Below, piece by piece: positions 29,151-36,602 of a stretch of 64,000 bases of DNA. The stretch's first letter is position 1. Each line of letters opens with the position of its first letter. The notes under the pieces were generated by a model that saw only the letters and a program-made list of their open reading frames with translations, was not told where the DNA came from and did no database searches. Both the position numbers and the translations under genes were made by a program. Source of the DNA: Gordonia humi (GTDB lineage: Bacteria > Actinomycetota > Actinomycetes > Mycobacteriales > Mycobacteriaceae); contig NZ_JACIFP010000001.1 of the NCBI RefSeq assembly GCF_014197435.1, positions 3,596,001-3,660,000 of the forward strand, written 5' to 3'.

Positions 29151-29241
29151 CGCGGAGGGAAGGGACGGCGGCAGGAAGAGGCGGCGGAGGGAGGAGACGG
29201 CGGAGGGAGAAGTGCCGGAGAAGAAGAGGCGGGATGCAGAC
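29151..29241 (-). other. Purine-rich (coding strand pyrimidine-rich) tract, possible Rho site
   Basis: About 90 bases on the plus strand with only two T residues and few C, built of GGAGGG/GAAGAG runs. In the RNA of the upstream dioxygenase operon this is a C/U-rich, G-poor stretch beginning right after the stop at 29252. That is what a Rho-utilisation region looks like. Termination function is inferred. Confidence 0.35.
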
Positions 29242-29251
29242 GGCGCGCGGC

Positions 29252-30244
29252 TTACAGCCCCAAGAACCGCTCGGCGTTGCCGTGAGTGATCAGCGCGCGG
29301 GTGGCGTCGTCGAGGAAGTCGCTCTTGCGGACCACCTCACCGACCGGACGTTCGCCCAGCGGGTACGGGTAGTCGCTGCCGACCAGGACGCGTTCGCGGC
29401 CGATGGTGTCGACCAGCAAACGCAGGGCGCGCTCGTCGAAGACCACGGAGTCGACGTAGAACCGGCCGAGGTAGTGCGACGGCGGGAACTCGGAGGTGCC
29501 GATGACGTCGTTGCGTCGATGCCACGCGTTCTCCATCCGACCGAGCCAGAAGGCGAACGATCCACCGCCGTGCGCGAAGGCGATCTTGAGCCGCTCGTCG
29601 ACGCGATCGAAGGTGCCGCCGAGGATCATCGCAAGGATTGACAGGTGCGATTCGGCAGGCATCCCGACGAGCCAGCGCGCCATCCATCGATCGAGTCGGG
29701 GTGAGCCCGCCATGTCCCACGGGTGAACGAAGACCGGTATATCCTTCTCCGCGCAGTGCTGCAGGAAGGTGACGACGCCTTCGTCGTCGAGGTCGCGGTC
29801 GCCGACGTGGTTGCCGATCTCCACGCCGCGATGACCGTTGGCGATGCACCGATCGAGTTCCGCGCACGCGAGGTCGGTGTCCTGCAGCGGAACCTGGCAG
29901 AACGGGATCATCCGATCACCGGTCGACTCCACGATCTCCAGCGCGAGGTCGTTGAAGACGGTCGCGATGCGTGCGGCCTGTTCACCCGATCGGGCGTAGT
30001 TGAAGAACACCGGGGTCGGCGAGACGACCTGAGCGGCGACGCCGTCGGCGTCCATATCGGCCACTCGCACCTCGGGATCCCAGGCGTCGGACTGGATCCG
30101 CCGGAACTCCGTGCTGCCGGTCATCATCATGGCCTCGCGCTCGGATTCGACGCGTAACCACGGGGCTTCGGCGCCCGCGACGTCGCTCAGGTCGGGCCAG
30201 CCCTTCGGGACGTAGTGGGTGTGGACGTCGATGATGTCACGCAC
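29252..30244 (-). CDS. nbaD: 2-amino-3-carboxymuconate-6-semialdehyde decarboxylase (ACMSD)
   Basis: 330 residues from the GTG at 30244, one base after the stop of the dioxygenase gene; the longer ORF upstream is out-of-frame reading of that gene. It decarboxylates the ring-opened product of 3-hydroxyanthranilate to 2-aminomuconate 6-semialdehyde. An amidohydrolase-fold Zn enzyme: DVHTHYVPKG gives the His-x-His ligands, FVHPWDMAG the third His, FAHGGGSFAFW the fourth, and LVGSDYPYP the Asp, all intact for ACMSD. Arg/Trp residues near the C-terminus also match. Tight coupling with the dioxygenase supports the pathway call. Confidence 0.94.
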   Translation of the reverse strand: MRDIIDVHTHYVPKGWPDLSDVAGAEAPWLRVESEREAMMMTGSTEFRRIQSDAWDPEVRVADMDADGVAAQVVSPTPVFFNYARSGEQAARIATVFNDLALEIVESTGDRMIPFCQVPLQDTDLACAELDRCIANGHRGVEIGNHVGDRDLDDEGVVTFLQHCAEKDIPVFVHPWDMAGSPRLDRWMARWLVGMPAESHLSILAMILGGTFDRVDERLKIAFAHGGGSFAFWLGRMENAWHRRNDVIGTSEFPPSHYLGRFYVDSVVFDERALRLLVDTIGRERVLVGSDYPYPLGERPVGEVVRKSDFLDDATRALITHGNAERFLGL

Positions 30245-30245
30245 G

Positions 30246-30767
30246 TCAGCCCTTTCCGGGGTGCAGCGCACCGCATTTCTTGCAGGTCCGAGCGTCGAGG
30301 TTCTCGTGGAAGTCCGCGAACACCGGCGGCATGTCGACGACGAGATCGCGCACCTGCAATTGGACCTCGTGCACCTTCGCATCGCATTCGAGGCAGTACC
30401 ACCGGAACTCCTCGAGTGTGCCCTCGTGCCGGACCCGTTCGATGACCAGACCGATCGATTCCGGGTCCGGCCGCTGCGGCGAGTGCGGAATGTTCGCGGG
30501 CATCAGCCAGCTCTCCCCCTCGCGGATGTCGATGCGCCGAGGCCCGTCGTCGGTCATCACGTTGACGTGAATATCACCCTTGAGCTGGTAGAACCACTCC
30601 TCGTAGGGCTCGAAATGGAAGTCGTAGCGCTCATTGGGGCCGCCGACGACCTGCACGATGAAGTCGTCGCCCAGCGCCATCATCTGGTTGTTCACCGGCG
30701 GCTTGAGCAGATGTCGATGGTCACGAATCCAGCCTTGGAAATCGATGACCGGCGGAATCGTCGTCAT
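30246..30767 (-). CDS. nbaC: 3-hydroxyanthranilate 3,4-dioxygenase
   Basis: 173 residues; a cupin Fe(II) extradiol dioxygenase opening the ring of 3-hydroxyanthranilate. All residues known from the Cupriavidus enzyme are at the same numbers: Fe ligands H51, E57 and H95, and substrate-binding R47, R99 and E110 (motifs RYDFHFEPYEEWFYQ and NIPHSPQRP). The bacterial C-terminal rubredoxin-like second Fe site is present as C125-x2-C128 and C162-x2-C165. The ATG at 30767 lies 26 bases after the deaminase gene. This gene defines the pathway: it shows that the island handles 3-hydroxyanthranilate rather than 2-aminophenol or catechol. Confidence 0.97.
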   Translation of the reverse strand: MTTIPPVIDFQGWIRDHRHLLKPPVNNQMMALGDDFIVQVVGGPNERYDFHFEPYEEWFYQLKGDIHVNVMTDDGPRRIDIREGESWLMPANIPHSPQRPDPESIGLVIERVRHEGTLEEFRWYCLECDAKVHEVQLQVRDLVVDMPPVFADFHENLDARTCKKCGALHPGKG

Positions 30768-30793
30768 GGGGTTCTCCTGATCGGGGTGAGTGG

Positions 30794-31252
30794 TCAGCGG
30801 GCCCGGCGATGCGCGATCGCCTGGATCTCGATGAGCAGATGCGGGTGCGGAAGTTGATGCACGGCGACGGTGGTCCGGGTGGGACCGAATTCGTCGAAGT
30901 ACTCGCCGTAGACCTGGTTGTAGCGGCCGAAATCGTTCATCGACACCAGGTACGACGTCACTTGGCAGACGTCGGACAGATCGGCGCCGACCTCGGTGAG
31001 GATGTCGCGGATGTTCTCGATGACCGCGCGGGTCTGCACTTCGATGTCCAGATCGACTGTGCCCATCTCGTCCGCCCGCACACCCGCGAAGGTGTTGTCC
31101 GGCAGCCGGGAACTGGTTCCGGAGACGAAGATGAGGTCGCCGACGACCTTCACATGCGGGAATCGGCCGCGGGGCTTGGCCTTGCCGTCCACGACGGTGG
31201 CGCCGGAATCACGCTGGGCGGAGTCGACATCGGTCGTATCGCTGTCTGTCAT
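30794..31252 (-). CDS. nbaF: 2-aminomuconate deaminase (RidA/YjgF family)
   Basis: 152 residues from the ATG at 31252; this ATG overlaps the TGA of the decarboxylase gene (ATGA). A RidA-fold enamine deaminase ([40 protein letters not shown], then [20 protein letters not shown]). In 2-nitrobenzoate and aminophenol pathways a RidA-like protein turns 2-aminomuconate into 4-oxalocrotonate plus ammonia, and its position between dioxygenase and decarboxylase fits that role. The first ~25 residues are polar. Housekeeping RidA is the alternative, but context argues against it. Confidence 0.88.
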   Translation of the reverse strand: MTDSDTTDVDSAQRDSGATVVDGKAKPRGRFPHVKVVGDLIFVSGTSSRLPDNTFAGVRADEMGTVDLDIEVQTRAVIENIRDILTEVGADLSDVCQVTSYLVSMNDFGRYNQVYGEYFDEFGPTRTTVAVHQLPHPHLLIEIQAIAHRRAR

Positions 31253-32073
31253 GAGGTCTCCTGTCCGACGGTGCAGTCCAAGCGCACCGATCCGAGACCG
31301 TCGACCGTGCAGTCGACGGTGGTCTCGTGCAGCGGCAGCGCCGCGGTGGCCGCGCCCGCGAGGACGACGTCGCCCGCGCGCAGCGGGATTCGCGTGCGAC
31401 GGCACATGTCCAGCAGCGCGTGGAGCGCCTGGACCGGGTCGCCGAGGATCGCCGCGGTGGAACCGGTCACCGATTCGTCGCCGACGCGCAGGGTGACGGC
31501 CAGGTCGGCGGCCTCGCGCATCGGCGCCCAGGCGCCGACGGCGAAGCCCGAGGCCGAGGTGTTGTCGGCGACGACGTCGGCGTAGGTGAACTTGAAGTCG
31601 AGGTACCGCGAGTCGATGATCTCCACCGCGGGGGCGATCGCGTCGACGGCGGTCAGGATGTCCTCATCGGGATCGTCGAGATCCACGTCGCGACACAGCC
31701 GGTAGGCCACCTCGGGCTCCACCTTCGGGTGGATGAATCGGCGCAGGTCGACGGTGCCGCAGTCGGCCGTCTCCATGGCGTCGGTGAGTCGGCCGACGAT
31801 GACGTCCGAGACGCCCATCTGCGCCATCTTCGCTTTGCTGGTGAAACCCAGTTTGACGCCGACGAGCCGCTCGCCGCGCGCGATGCGGCGCGAGACCAGA
31901 GCTTCTTGGATCCGGTAGGCCAGGTCGACGTCGAAATCGTCGGTGACGGCCGGGTCGCGTTCCAGACTCGGCGTCTCGAGTCGGCCGGTCGCAGCGTCGT
32001 CGAGTCGCTGCGCGAGCGCATCGATCTGTTCGGTCCGGGACCGCTGTCCGGTGGTGGTGGTGTGATCGGTCAT
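31249..32073 (-). CDS. nbaG: 4-oxalocrotonate decarboxylase
   Basis: 274 residues from the ATG at 32073, with AGAGG upstream. FAH-superfamily Mg-dependent enzyme (DmpH/AmnE type) removing CO2 from 4-oxalocrotonate to give 2-oxopent-4-enoate. Conserved pieces: [33 protein letters not shown] (metal Glu), [20 protein letters not shown] and [14 protein letters not shown]. The paralogue at 25768 is the hydratase. The split is judged from closer resemblance of this copy to decarboxylases ([19 protein letters not shown]) and its position before the deaminase. Swapped roles are possible but less likely. Confidence 0.88.
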   Translation of the reverse strand: MTDHTTTTGQRSRTEQIDALAQRLDDAATGRLETPSLERDPAVTDDFDVDLAYRIQEALVSRRIARGERLVGVKLGFTSKAKMAQMGVSDVIVGRLTDAMETADCGTVDLRRFIHPKVEPEVAYRLCRDVDLDDPDEDILTAVDAIAPAVEIIDSRYLDFKFTYADVVADNTSASGFAVGAWAPMREAADLAVTLRVGDESVTGSTAAILGDPVQALHALLDMCRRTRIPLRAGDVVLAGAATAALPLHETTVDCTVDGLGSVRLDCTVGQETS

Positions 32074-32103
32074 GGTGACGGCCTCTCGCAAGTGATGATC
32101 AGG

Positions 32104-33579
32104 TCAGAGAGAAATGCAGACATTGGTCGGCTCGGTGTAGAAGTGCAGCGAGGACTGACCGCCCTCACGTCCGATCCCAGACAACCCGACCCCGCCGAAC
32201 GGGGCACGCAGATCCCGCAGATACCAGGTGTTGACCCAGGACAGCCCGACGTTCATCGCAGCGGCGACGCGATGCCCGCGGCGCAGATCGTTGGTCCAGA
32301 CCACCGAGGCCAGGCCGTACTCGGTGTCGTTGGCGAGCGCGATCGCCTCCTCCTCGGTGTCGAAGGGCACCAGCCCGGCCACCGGCCCGAAGATCTCCTC
32401 GCGCATCACCCGCGCGTCGTTGGTCAGGCCGGCCCACAGGGTCGGCTCGATCCACGAGCCGCCCGCCAGATCGCCGCCCGGGTCGGCGACGCCGCCGCCG
32501 CACAGCACCCGCGCGCCTTCTTCGCGGGCGAGTTCGAAGTAGCTCAGGACCTTGCGGCGGTGCTTGTCGGAGATCAACGGTCCGGTCGTCGTCGCGGGGT
32601 CCGTCGGCTCACCGAGTCGGAGCTTCGCGGCGGTCTCGACCAGCCCTGCGACGATCTCGTCGAAGATCGTGCGCTGGATGTAGACGCGCTCGGTGCACAG
32701 GCATACCTGCCCGGTATTGGTGAAGATCGACTTGCTCAGCCCCGCAACGGCTTCCTCGACGTCGACGTCGTCGAACACGATGGCCGCGTTCTTGCCGCCG
32801 AGTTCCAGCGAGACCGGTCGCACTCGCGGCGCCACCGTCTTCATCACGTGGGTGCCGGTCGCCGACGAGCCGGTGAAGGTGACGGCGTCGATGTGGGGAT
32901 GCTCGGTCAGGTACGCGCCCGCCGAGTCGGCGCCGAAACCGTGGACGACGTTGTAGACCCCGCGCGGCAGACCCGCCTGTTCGAGGACTTCGGCCAGCAG
33001 CGAGGCCGTGGCGGGAGTGTCCTCGCTCGGCTTGACGACGACGGAGTTGCCGCACGCCAGGGCCGGTGCCACCTTCCAGGTGAGCAGGAGGAGCGGCAGG
33101 TTCCACGGCACGATGATCGCCACCACGCCGATCGGCTTGCGGATCGCATAGTTCACGGCGCGACCACCGTCGGCGAGTTCGGTGAGGAACGACTCCTGAC
33201 CGTCGGCGGCCACCATGTCGGCGAAGGCGCGGAAGTTGACCGGAGCCCGAGCGACGTCGAGACTGCGCGCCTGCGTCACCGGCTTACCCGTGTCCGCGAG
33301 TTCGGCGGCCACGAAGTCCTCGAAACGCTCCTCGATGAGGTCGGCGGCGCGGCGCAGGACTGCGACTCGGTCCGCGACCGGGCGCGTGGCCCATCCGTCG
33401 GCCAATGCTCGACGCGCGCTGGTGACGGCTCGGTCCACCAGATCGGCATCCGCCTCGTGCACCCGGGCATAGGCCCGCCCCGTCGCCGGGTCGACGGCGT
33501 CGAAGGCGTGGTCGGCGTCGGGCGCGACGAACGCGCCGTCGACGTAATTGCGAATCCACAGTGATGGCTGATCGGTCAT
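32104..33579 (-). CDS. nbaE: 2-aminomuconate 6-semialdehyde dehydrogenase
   Basis: 491 residues from the ATG at 33579. An NAD-dependent ALDH of the hydroxy/aminomuconic-semialdehyde group (DmpC/AmnC/NbaE). PWNLPLLLLTWKVAPALACG gives the oxyanion Asn and cofactor region; FTGSSATGTHV is the NAD loop, LELGGKNA the general-base Glu and TGQVCLCTERVY the nucleophilic Cys. The C-terminal SWVNTWYLRDLRAPFGGVG is typical of this subfamily. It is the first gene of the five-gene upper operon (dehydrogenase, decarboxylase, deaminase, dioxygenase, ACMSD). Its promoter faces the LysR/hydrolase pair across a palindromic operator region. Confidence 0.93.
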   Translation of the reverse strand: MTDQPSLWIRNYVDGAFVAPDADHAFDAVDPATGRAYARVHEADADLVDRAVTSARRALADGWATRPVADRVAVLRRAADLIEERFEDFVAAELADTGKPVTQARSLDVARAPVNFRAFADMVAADGQESFLTELADGGRAVNYAIRKPIGVVAIIVPWNLPLLLLTWKVAPALACGNSVVVKPSEDTPATASLLAEVLEQAGLPRGVYNVVHGFGADSAGAYLTEHPHIDAVTFTGSSATGTHVMKTVAPRVRPVSLELGGKNAAIVFDDVDVEEAVAGLSKSIFTNTGQVCLCTERVYIQRTIFDEIVAGLVETAAKLRLGEPTDPATTTGPLISDKHRRKVLSYFELAREEGARVLCGGGVADPGGDLAGGSWIEPTLWAGLTNDARVMREEIFGPVAGLVPFDTEEEAIALANDTEYGLASVVWTNDLRRGHRVAAAMNVGLSWVNTWYLRDLRAPFGGVGLSGIGREGGQSSLHFYTEPTNVCISL

Positions 33580-33614
33580 GCATCTACTGTGACTCAACTC
33601 GCAATACCCTACAA

Positions 33615-33651
33615 ATACCTATTCAGGTATCACTCATACCTGAATAGGCAT
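33615..33651. promoter_or_regulatory. Tandem palindromic operator between the divergent island operons
   Basis: Site 1, 33615-33630, is a perfect 16-bp palindrome (ATACCT-ATTC-AGGTAT). Site 2, 33636-33651, is ATACCT-GAAT-AGGCAT with one arm base changed. Their centres are 21 bp apart, two helix turns, so two dimers would sit on one face. The ATAC...GTAT core resembles LysR-type boxes, and a LysR gene is in the divergent operon. The AT-rich tract contrasts with its surroundings. Confidence 0.7.
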
Positions 33652-33734
33652 AGTGTTTTGTCGGAAACTCCCTGTCATCGACGATCCGCACATGGCAGAG
33701 TCCACACTCGTCCCGATCGACGACAAGGAGTGAG

Positions 33735-34619
33735 ATGACCAGGCCCGAGATCGCCCCCGAGACCAGTGCCGACTACGACGCCCGCGCCACGGTCTCCGCC
33801 GCGGAGTTCGACTCCATCATGGCCGAGTACCGCCGACGATCCGATGCCGCCGTCGCAGATCTGACCGGCGCCGCCGGGCTCGTCTACGACACTCCGAGCG
33901 GGCAGCGGCTGGACATCTGGGGCACGGGCGACGAGCCCCGACCGGTCTTCTTCGTCGTCCACGGCGGCTACTGGCGCATGCTGGCACGCGAGGACACCGC
34001 CTTCATGGCCGACGCCTTGGCCGCCGACGGCATCGCGACCGTCGCCGTCGACTACGGACTGGCGCCGTCGACATCGCTGCCCGAGATCGTGCGACAGGTC
34101 CGAACGGCACTCGCCTGGGTCTACCGCAACGGACGCGACTACGGCCTCGACGTCGACCGGATCGTGGTCGGAGGCAGTTCGGCGGGCGCCCATCTGGCGG
34201 CGATGACCATGGTTCCCGGGTGGCAGGACGCCGCGGGCGTCCCGGAGTCCACTGCGCGCGCCGGACTGCTGCTCAGCGGACTCTACGATCTGCGCCCGCT
34301 CGTTCACGCGCCGGCGAACGCGTGGCTCGGCCTGACACCGGAGTCCGCCGACGCCGTCAGCCCCGCCCGCTGCTCACCACCGGCCGCACCGGTCGTCGTC
34401 GCGATGGCCGAGAGCGAGGCCGGCGGCTTCCACCAGCAGAGCCGCGACCTGCACCGGCAGTGGTCGGGTGCGGGCACCGCGGAGCCGCTGACGGTCCCCG
34501 ACCGCAATCACTTCGACGTCTTTCTCGATCTCGCGGATCCATCGAGCACCCTCTCGGACAGCCTGCGTCGCCTGATCGCGGGAACGGCCGATCCGCTCCC
34601 GAACGATTCGGAGACGTGA
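33735..34619 (+). CDS. Alpha/beta hydrolase, arylformamidase (kynurenine formamidase)-like
   Basis: 294 residues with AAGGAGTG just before the ATG. The HGGYWR oxyanion motif (FFVVHGGYWRMLAREDTAFM) and GGSSAGAHLAAM nucleophile motif are those of AFMID/KynB2-type formamidases and related esterases; LTVPDRNHFDVF supplies the His. Placed divergent from a 3-hydroxyanthranilate operon, it may release an (amino)aromatic acid from an N-formyl or other amide. However, no kynureninase or monooxygenase is present, so a role in classic tryptophan degradation would need genes elsewhere. It is co-transcribed with the LysR gene 11 bases downstream. Confidence 0.78.
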   Translation: MTRPEIAPETSADYDARATVSAAEFDSIMAEYRRRSDAAVADLTGAAGLVYDTPSGQRLDIWGTGDEPRPVFFVVHGGYWRMLAREDTAFMADALAADGIATVAVDYGLAPSTSLPEIVRQVRTALAWVYRNGRDYGLDVDRIVVGGSSAGAHLAAMTMVPGWQDAAGVPESTARAGLLLSGLYDLRPLVHAPANAWLGLTPESADAVSPARCSPPAAPVVVAMAESEAGGFHQQSRDLHRQWSGAGTAEPLTVPDRNHFDVFLDLADPSSTLSDSLRRLIAGTADPLPNDSET

Positions 34620-34630
34620 GGAGTCATCCG

Positions 34631-35617
34631 ATGTCCACACCGAATTCAGAGTCCGCACCCGACGTCGGGCCGTCATCCGACTCCGACCTCGGCCCGTCGA
34701 TTCCCCGACTGCTCGACGGACGGCTCAAGATCCGGCATCTGGTGCTCGTCGACGCCCTCACCCGCCAAGGCAGCGTCATCGGTGCGGCCGCCGAACTGCA
34801 CGTCACCCAACCGGTCGCCACCCGCGGCCTGCGCGACATCGAGGCGATCCTCGGCGTCGAACTCTACGTTCGAGGCCCACGCGGAATCACCCCGACCATC
34901 TTCGGCACCGCCTTCACCGACCATGCGCGCGCAGTCCTGGCCCAACTCAGCCAGGCGGGCAGGCATGTCGTGGAACTGAGCAATGCCGATCGCGGCACGG
35001 TGATCGTCGGCACCCACCTGGCGGGATCGAATGTGCTTCTCCCCCAAGCCATCGCCCGTATCAAGGCCGAGCATCCGCTGCTGACCGTCATCGTCCGCGA
35101 AGGTGCGCCGTCAGCATTGCTCACCGAGTTGGAGTCCGGTCGCGTCGATGTGATCGTCGGCCGACTCACCGCTCCGAGCACCGCGGGCATCACGCGGATT
35201 CCGCTGTACGACGAGTCGGTCGAGGTCTTCGCGGGCTGCGAGCATCCGCTCGTCGCCGCGACGGAACTGGATCTCGCCGACCTGCGCGATCACCAGTGGA
35301 TTCTGCCCGGGGTGGAGACCGCCCTGCGGAGCGAGTTGGAGAAGGCCTTCACCCGGCACGCCATTCCGCTTCCGGCGCAACGAGTCGAGGCGACCAGCTA
35401 TCTCACGGTGCGCGAGCTGCTGCGCGCCACCGAGATGGTCGCCGTCCTGCCCAGCCTGATCGGGCGCAGCGACTCCAACCTGTGTCCATTGGCTGTCGAC
35501 CTGTCGGCGATCAGCCACAGTGTCGGTCTCACCGTCGCCGCCGACCGCTCGTTCAGCCCTTCCGCCGCCGCCCTGATCGCCGCCCTGCGACACGTCGCCG
35601 AGAAGGAGCTGAGGTGA
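34631..35617 (+). CDS. LysR-family transcriptional regulator of the island
   Basis: 328 residues from the ATG at 34631. A ~35-residue polar leader precedes the helix-turn-helix (LVLVDALTRQGSVIGAAAEL, then HVTQPVATRGLRDIEAILGV). The effector domain follows (GTVIVGTHLAGSNVLLPQAI, ESGRVDVIVGRL, ATEMVAVLPSLI), of the type seen in regulators of aromatic catabolism such as GbpR/PcaQ-like proteins. It most likely acts at the tandem palindromes (33615-33651) lying between its operon and the dehydrogenase operon, activating degradation in the presence of a pathway intermediate. The effector is not identifiable. Confidence 0.9.
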   Translation: MSTPNSESAPDVGPSSDSDLGPSIPRLLDGRLKIRHLVLVDALTRQGSVIGAAAELHVTQPVATRGLRDIEAILGVELYVRGPRGITPTIFGTAFTDHARAVLAQLSQAGRHVVELSNADRGTVIVGTHLAGSNVLLPQAIARIKAEHPLLTVIVREGAPSALLTELESGRVDVIVGRLTAPSTAGITRIPLYDESVEVFAGCEHPLVAATELDLADLRDHQWILPGVETALRSELEKAFTRHAIPLPAQRVEATSYLTVRELLRATEMVAVLPSLIGRSDSNLCPLAVDLSAISHSVGLTVAADRSFSPSAAALIAALRHVAEKELR

Positions 35618-35642
35618 CACGTCCACGGCAGTCGACGACGTG

Positions 35643-35683
35643 CGCGGCAGTCGGGAGTGCCGCGGGTGTCGGCGGATGCCGCG
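35643..35683. repeat. Dispersed intergenic palindromic repeat, copy B
   Basis: A 41-base element, copy B of the one at 27463-27503, with 20 of its last 21 bases similar. It again sits between convergent genes (LysR + and methyltransferase -). CGCGGCA pairs with TGCCGCG (8-base loop), with a third TGCCGCG further on. A bidirectional terminator is the likely role. Confidence 0.55.
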
Positions 35684-35704
35684 TCGTCGACGCCCGTCGA
35701 CTCT

Positions 35705-36511
35705 CTACAGTTCGAACAGGTTCATCTTGTATGTCCGAACGGGCGGGGCGAAGCGACCGAGAACCGTCATCAGGAACCTAGACTTCGGCGACATCCGCTG
35801 CGCGACGGCGGACCCCGGAGTCGCGAACGTGCGGCTCTCGAGCAATCGAATCCCCAGTTCTTCCAACGATGCCGGATCGCGGCACGTCCACACCATGCGG
35901 GCCGAGAGCACACGGAACACCGGATTCGAGTCCTGGGTCTTCATCATCGTCGCTCCGCCGGTGTCGACCGCGAACCTCGTACCGGGGAAGCGCTTCGACA
36001 GACGTCGCAGAAGGTCGTGGACCATCGTCTCCTCGAAGTACAGGAGCACCGCCTCACTGATGAGCAGGATCGGTCCGCCTCCGACGGAGACGACGTCCCA
36101 CCAGTTCTCGTCGAAGATCGATCCGGCGATCATCGTGTATCGCTCGGTGTCCTCGAAGTATCTGCGACGCAGCGCCATCGTGTCGGGGACGTCGAGGTCG
36201 AACCACCGCACCGAGCCGTTGTCGAGACGACGAAACCGGGTCGACAGTCCGCATCCCAGGTCGACGACGGTGCCGTCGGGATGCTCGCGGAGGAAGTCGC
36301 GGACGTACTCGTCGAAGATCGCGGCCCGCAGCACCGAGCCGCCGAGCGACGGTCCCCGGAACTTCTCGAAGTCGTAGTCGATCGCGGCGACGAGGTCGAT
36401 CGCGGTCGAGTCGCCGAGAATGCCGTCCGCCGCCTCGGCATCCTTCGCCCGTCCGTACAGAGGGATCAGAAGCGTCTCCTGGATCTCGCCGAGGTCTACC
36501 GGATCAGCCAT
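35705..36511 (-). CDS. SAM-dependent methyltransferase, leucine carboxyl methyltransferase (LCM) family, iron-box controlled
   Basis: 268 residues. VVDLGCGLSTRFRRLDNGSV and WFDLDVPDTMALRRRYF are SAM motifs I and II of the PPM1/LCM superfamily; LLISEAVLLYFEE is motif III, and GTRFAVDTGGATMM follows. Bacterial members methylate carboxyl or hydroxyl groups of small molecules such as polyketides. The N-terminus (MADPVDLGEIQETLLIPLYG) and length fit. Its promoter (36549-36578) is followed by an IdeR/DtxR-type iron box (36520-36545) ending 9 bases before the ATG, so it should be repressed when iron is plentiful. Substrate unknown; a siderophore-related or iron-sparing role is an inference. No siderophore genes are nearby. 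Confidence 0.85.
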   Translation of the reverse strand: MADPVDLGEIQETLLIPLYGRAKDAEAADGILGDSTAIDLVAAIDYDFEKFRGPSLGGSVLRAAIFDEYVRDFLREHPDGTVVDLGCGLSTRFRRLDNGSVRWFDLDVPDTMALRRRYFEDTERYTMIAGSIFDENWWDVVSVGGGPILLISEAVLLYFEETMVHDLLRRLSKRFPGTRFAVDTGGATMMKTQDSNPVFRVLSARMVWTCRDPASLEELGIRLLESRTFATPGSAVAQRMSPKSRFLMTVLGRFAPPVRTYKMNLFEL

Positions 36512-36519
36512 ATCGATTC

Positions 36520-36545
36520 CTAACTTAGGCTTACCTAATTTAGGT
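36520..36545 (-). promoter_or_regulatory. IdeR/DtxR iron box (overlapping double site)
   Basis: The 19-mer 36520-36538 (minus TTAGGTAAGCCTAAGTTAG) fits TWAGGTWAGSCTWACCTWA at 16 of 19 positions. The adjoining ACCTAAATTAGGT (36533-36545) is a further inverted repeat that overlaps it, as in sites binding two IdeR dimers. It covers the expected transcription start. Confidence 0.8.
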
Positions 36546-36548
36546 CAG

Positions 36549-36578
36549 ATCGTATTGGTTTCCACACCCGCCCGTCAA
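36549..36578 (-). promoter_or_regulatory. Sigma-A-type promoter of the iron-box methyltransferase
   Basis: Minus strand TTGACG (36573-36578), 18 bases, TACGAT (36549-36554). The iron box starts 3 bases downstream of the -10, a repressing position. Confidence 0.65.
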
Positions 36579-36602
36579 GGGACGACGAGCCTCGGACGTC
36601 AC

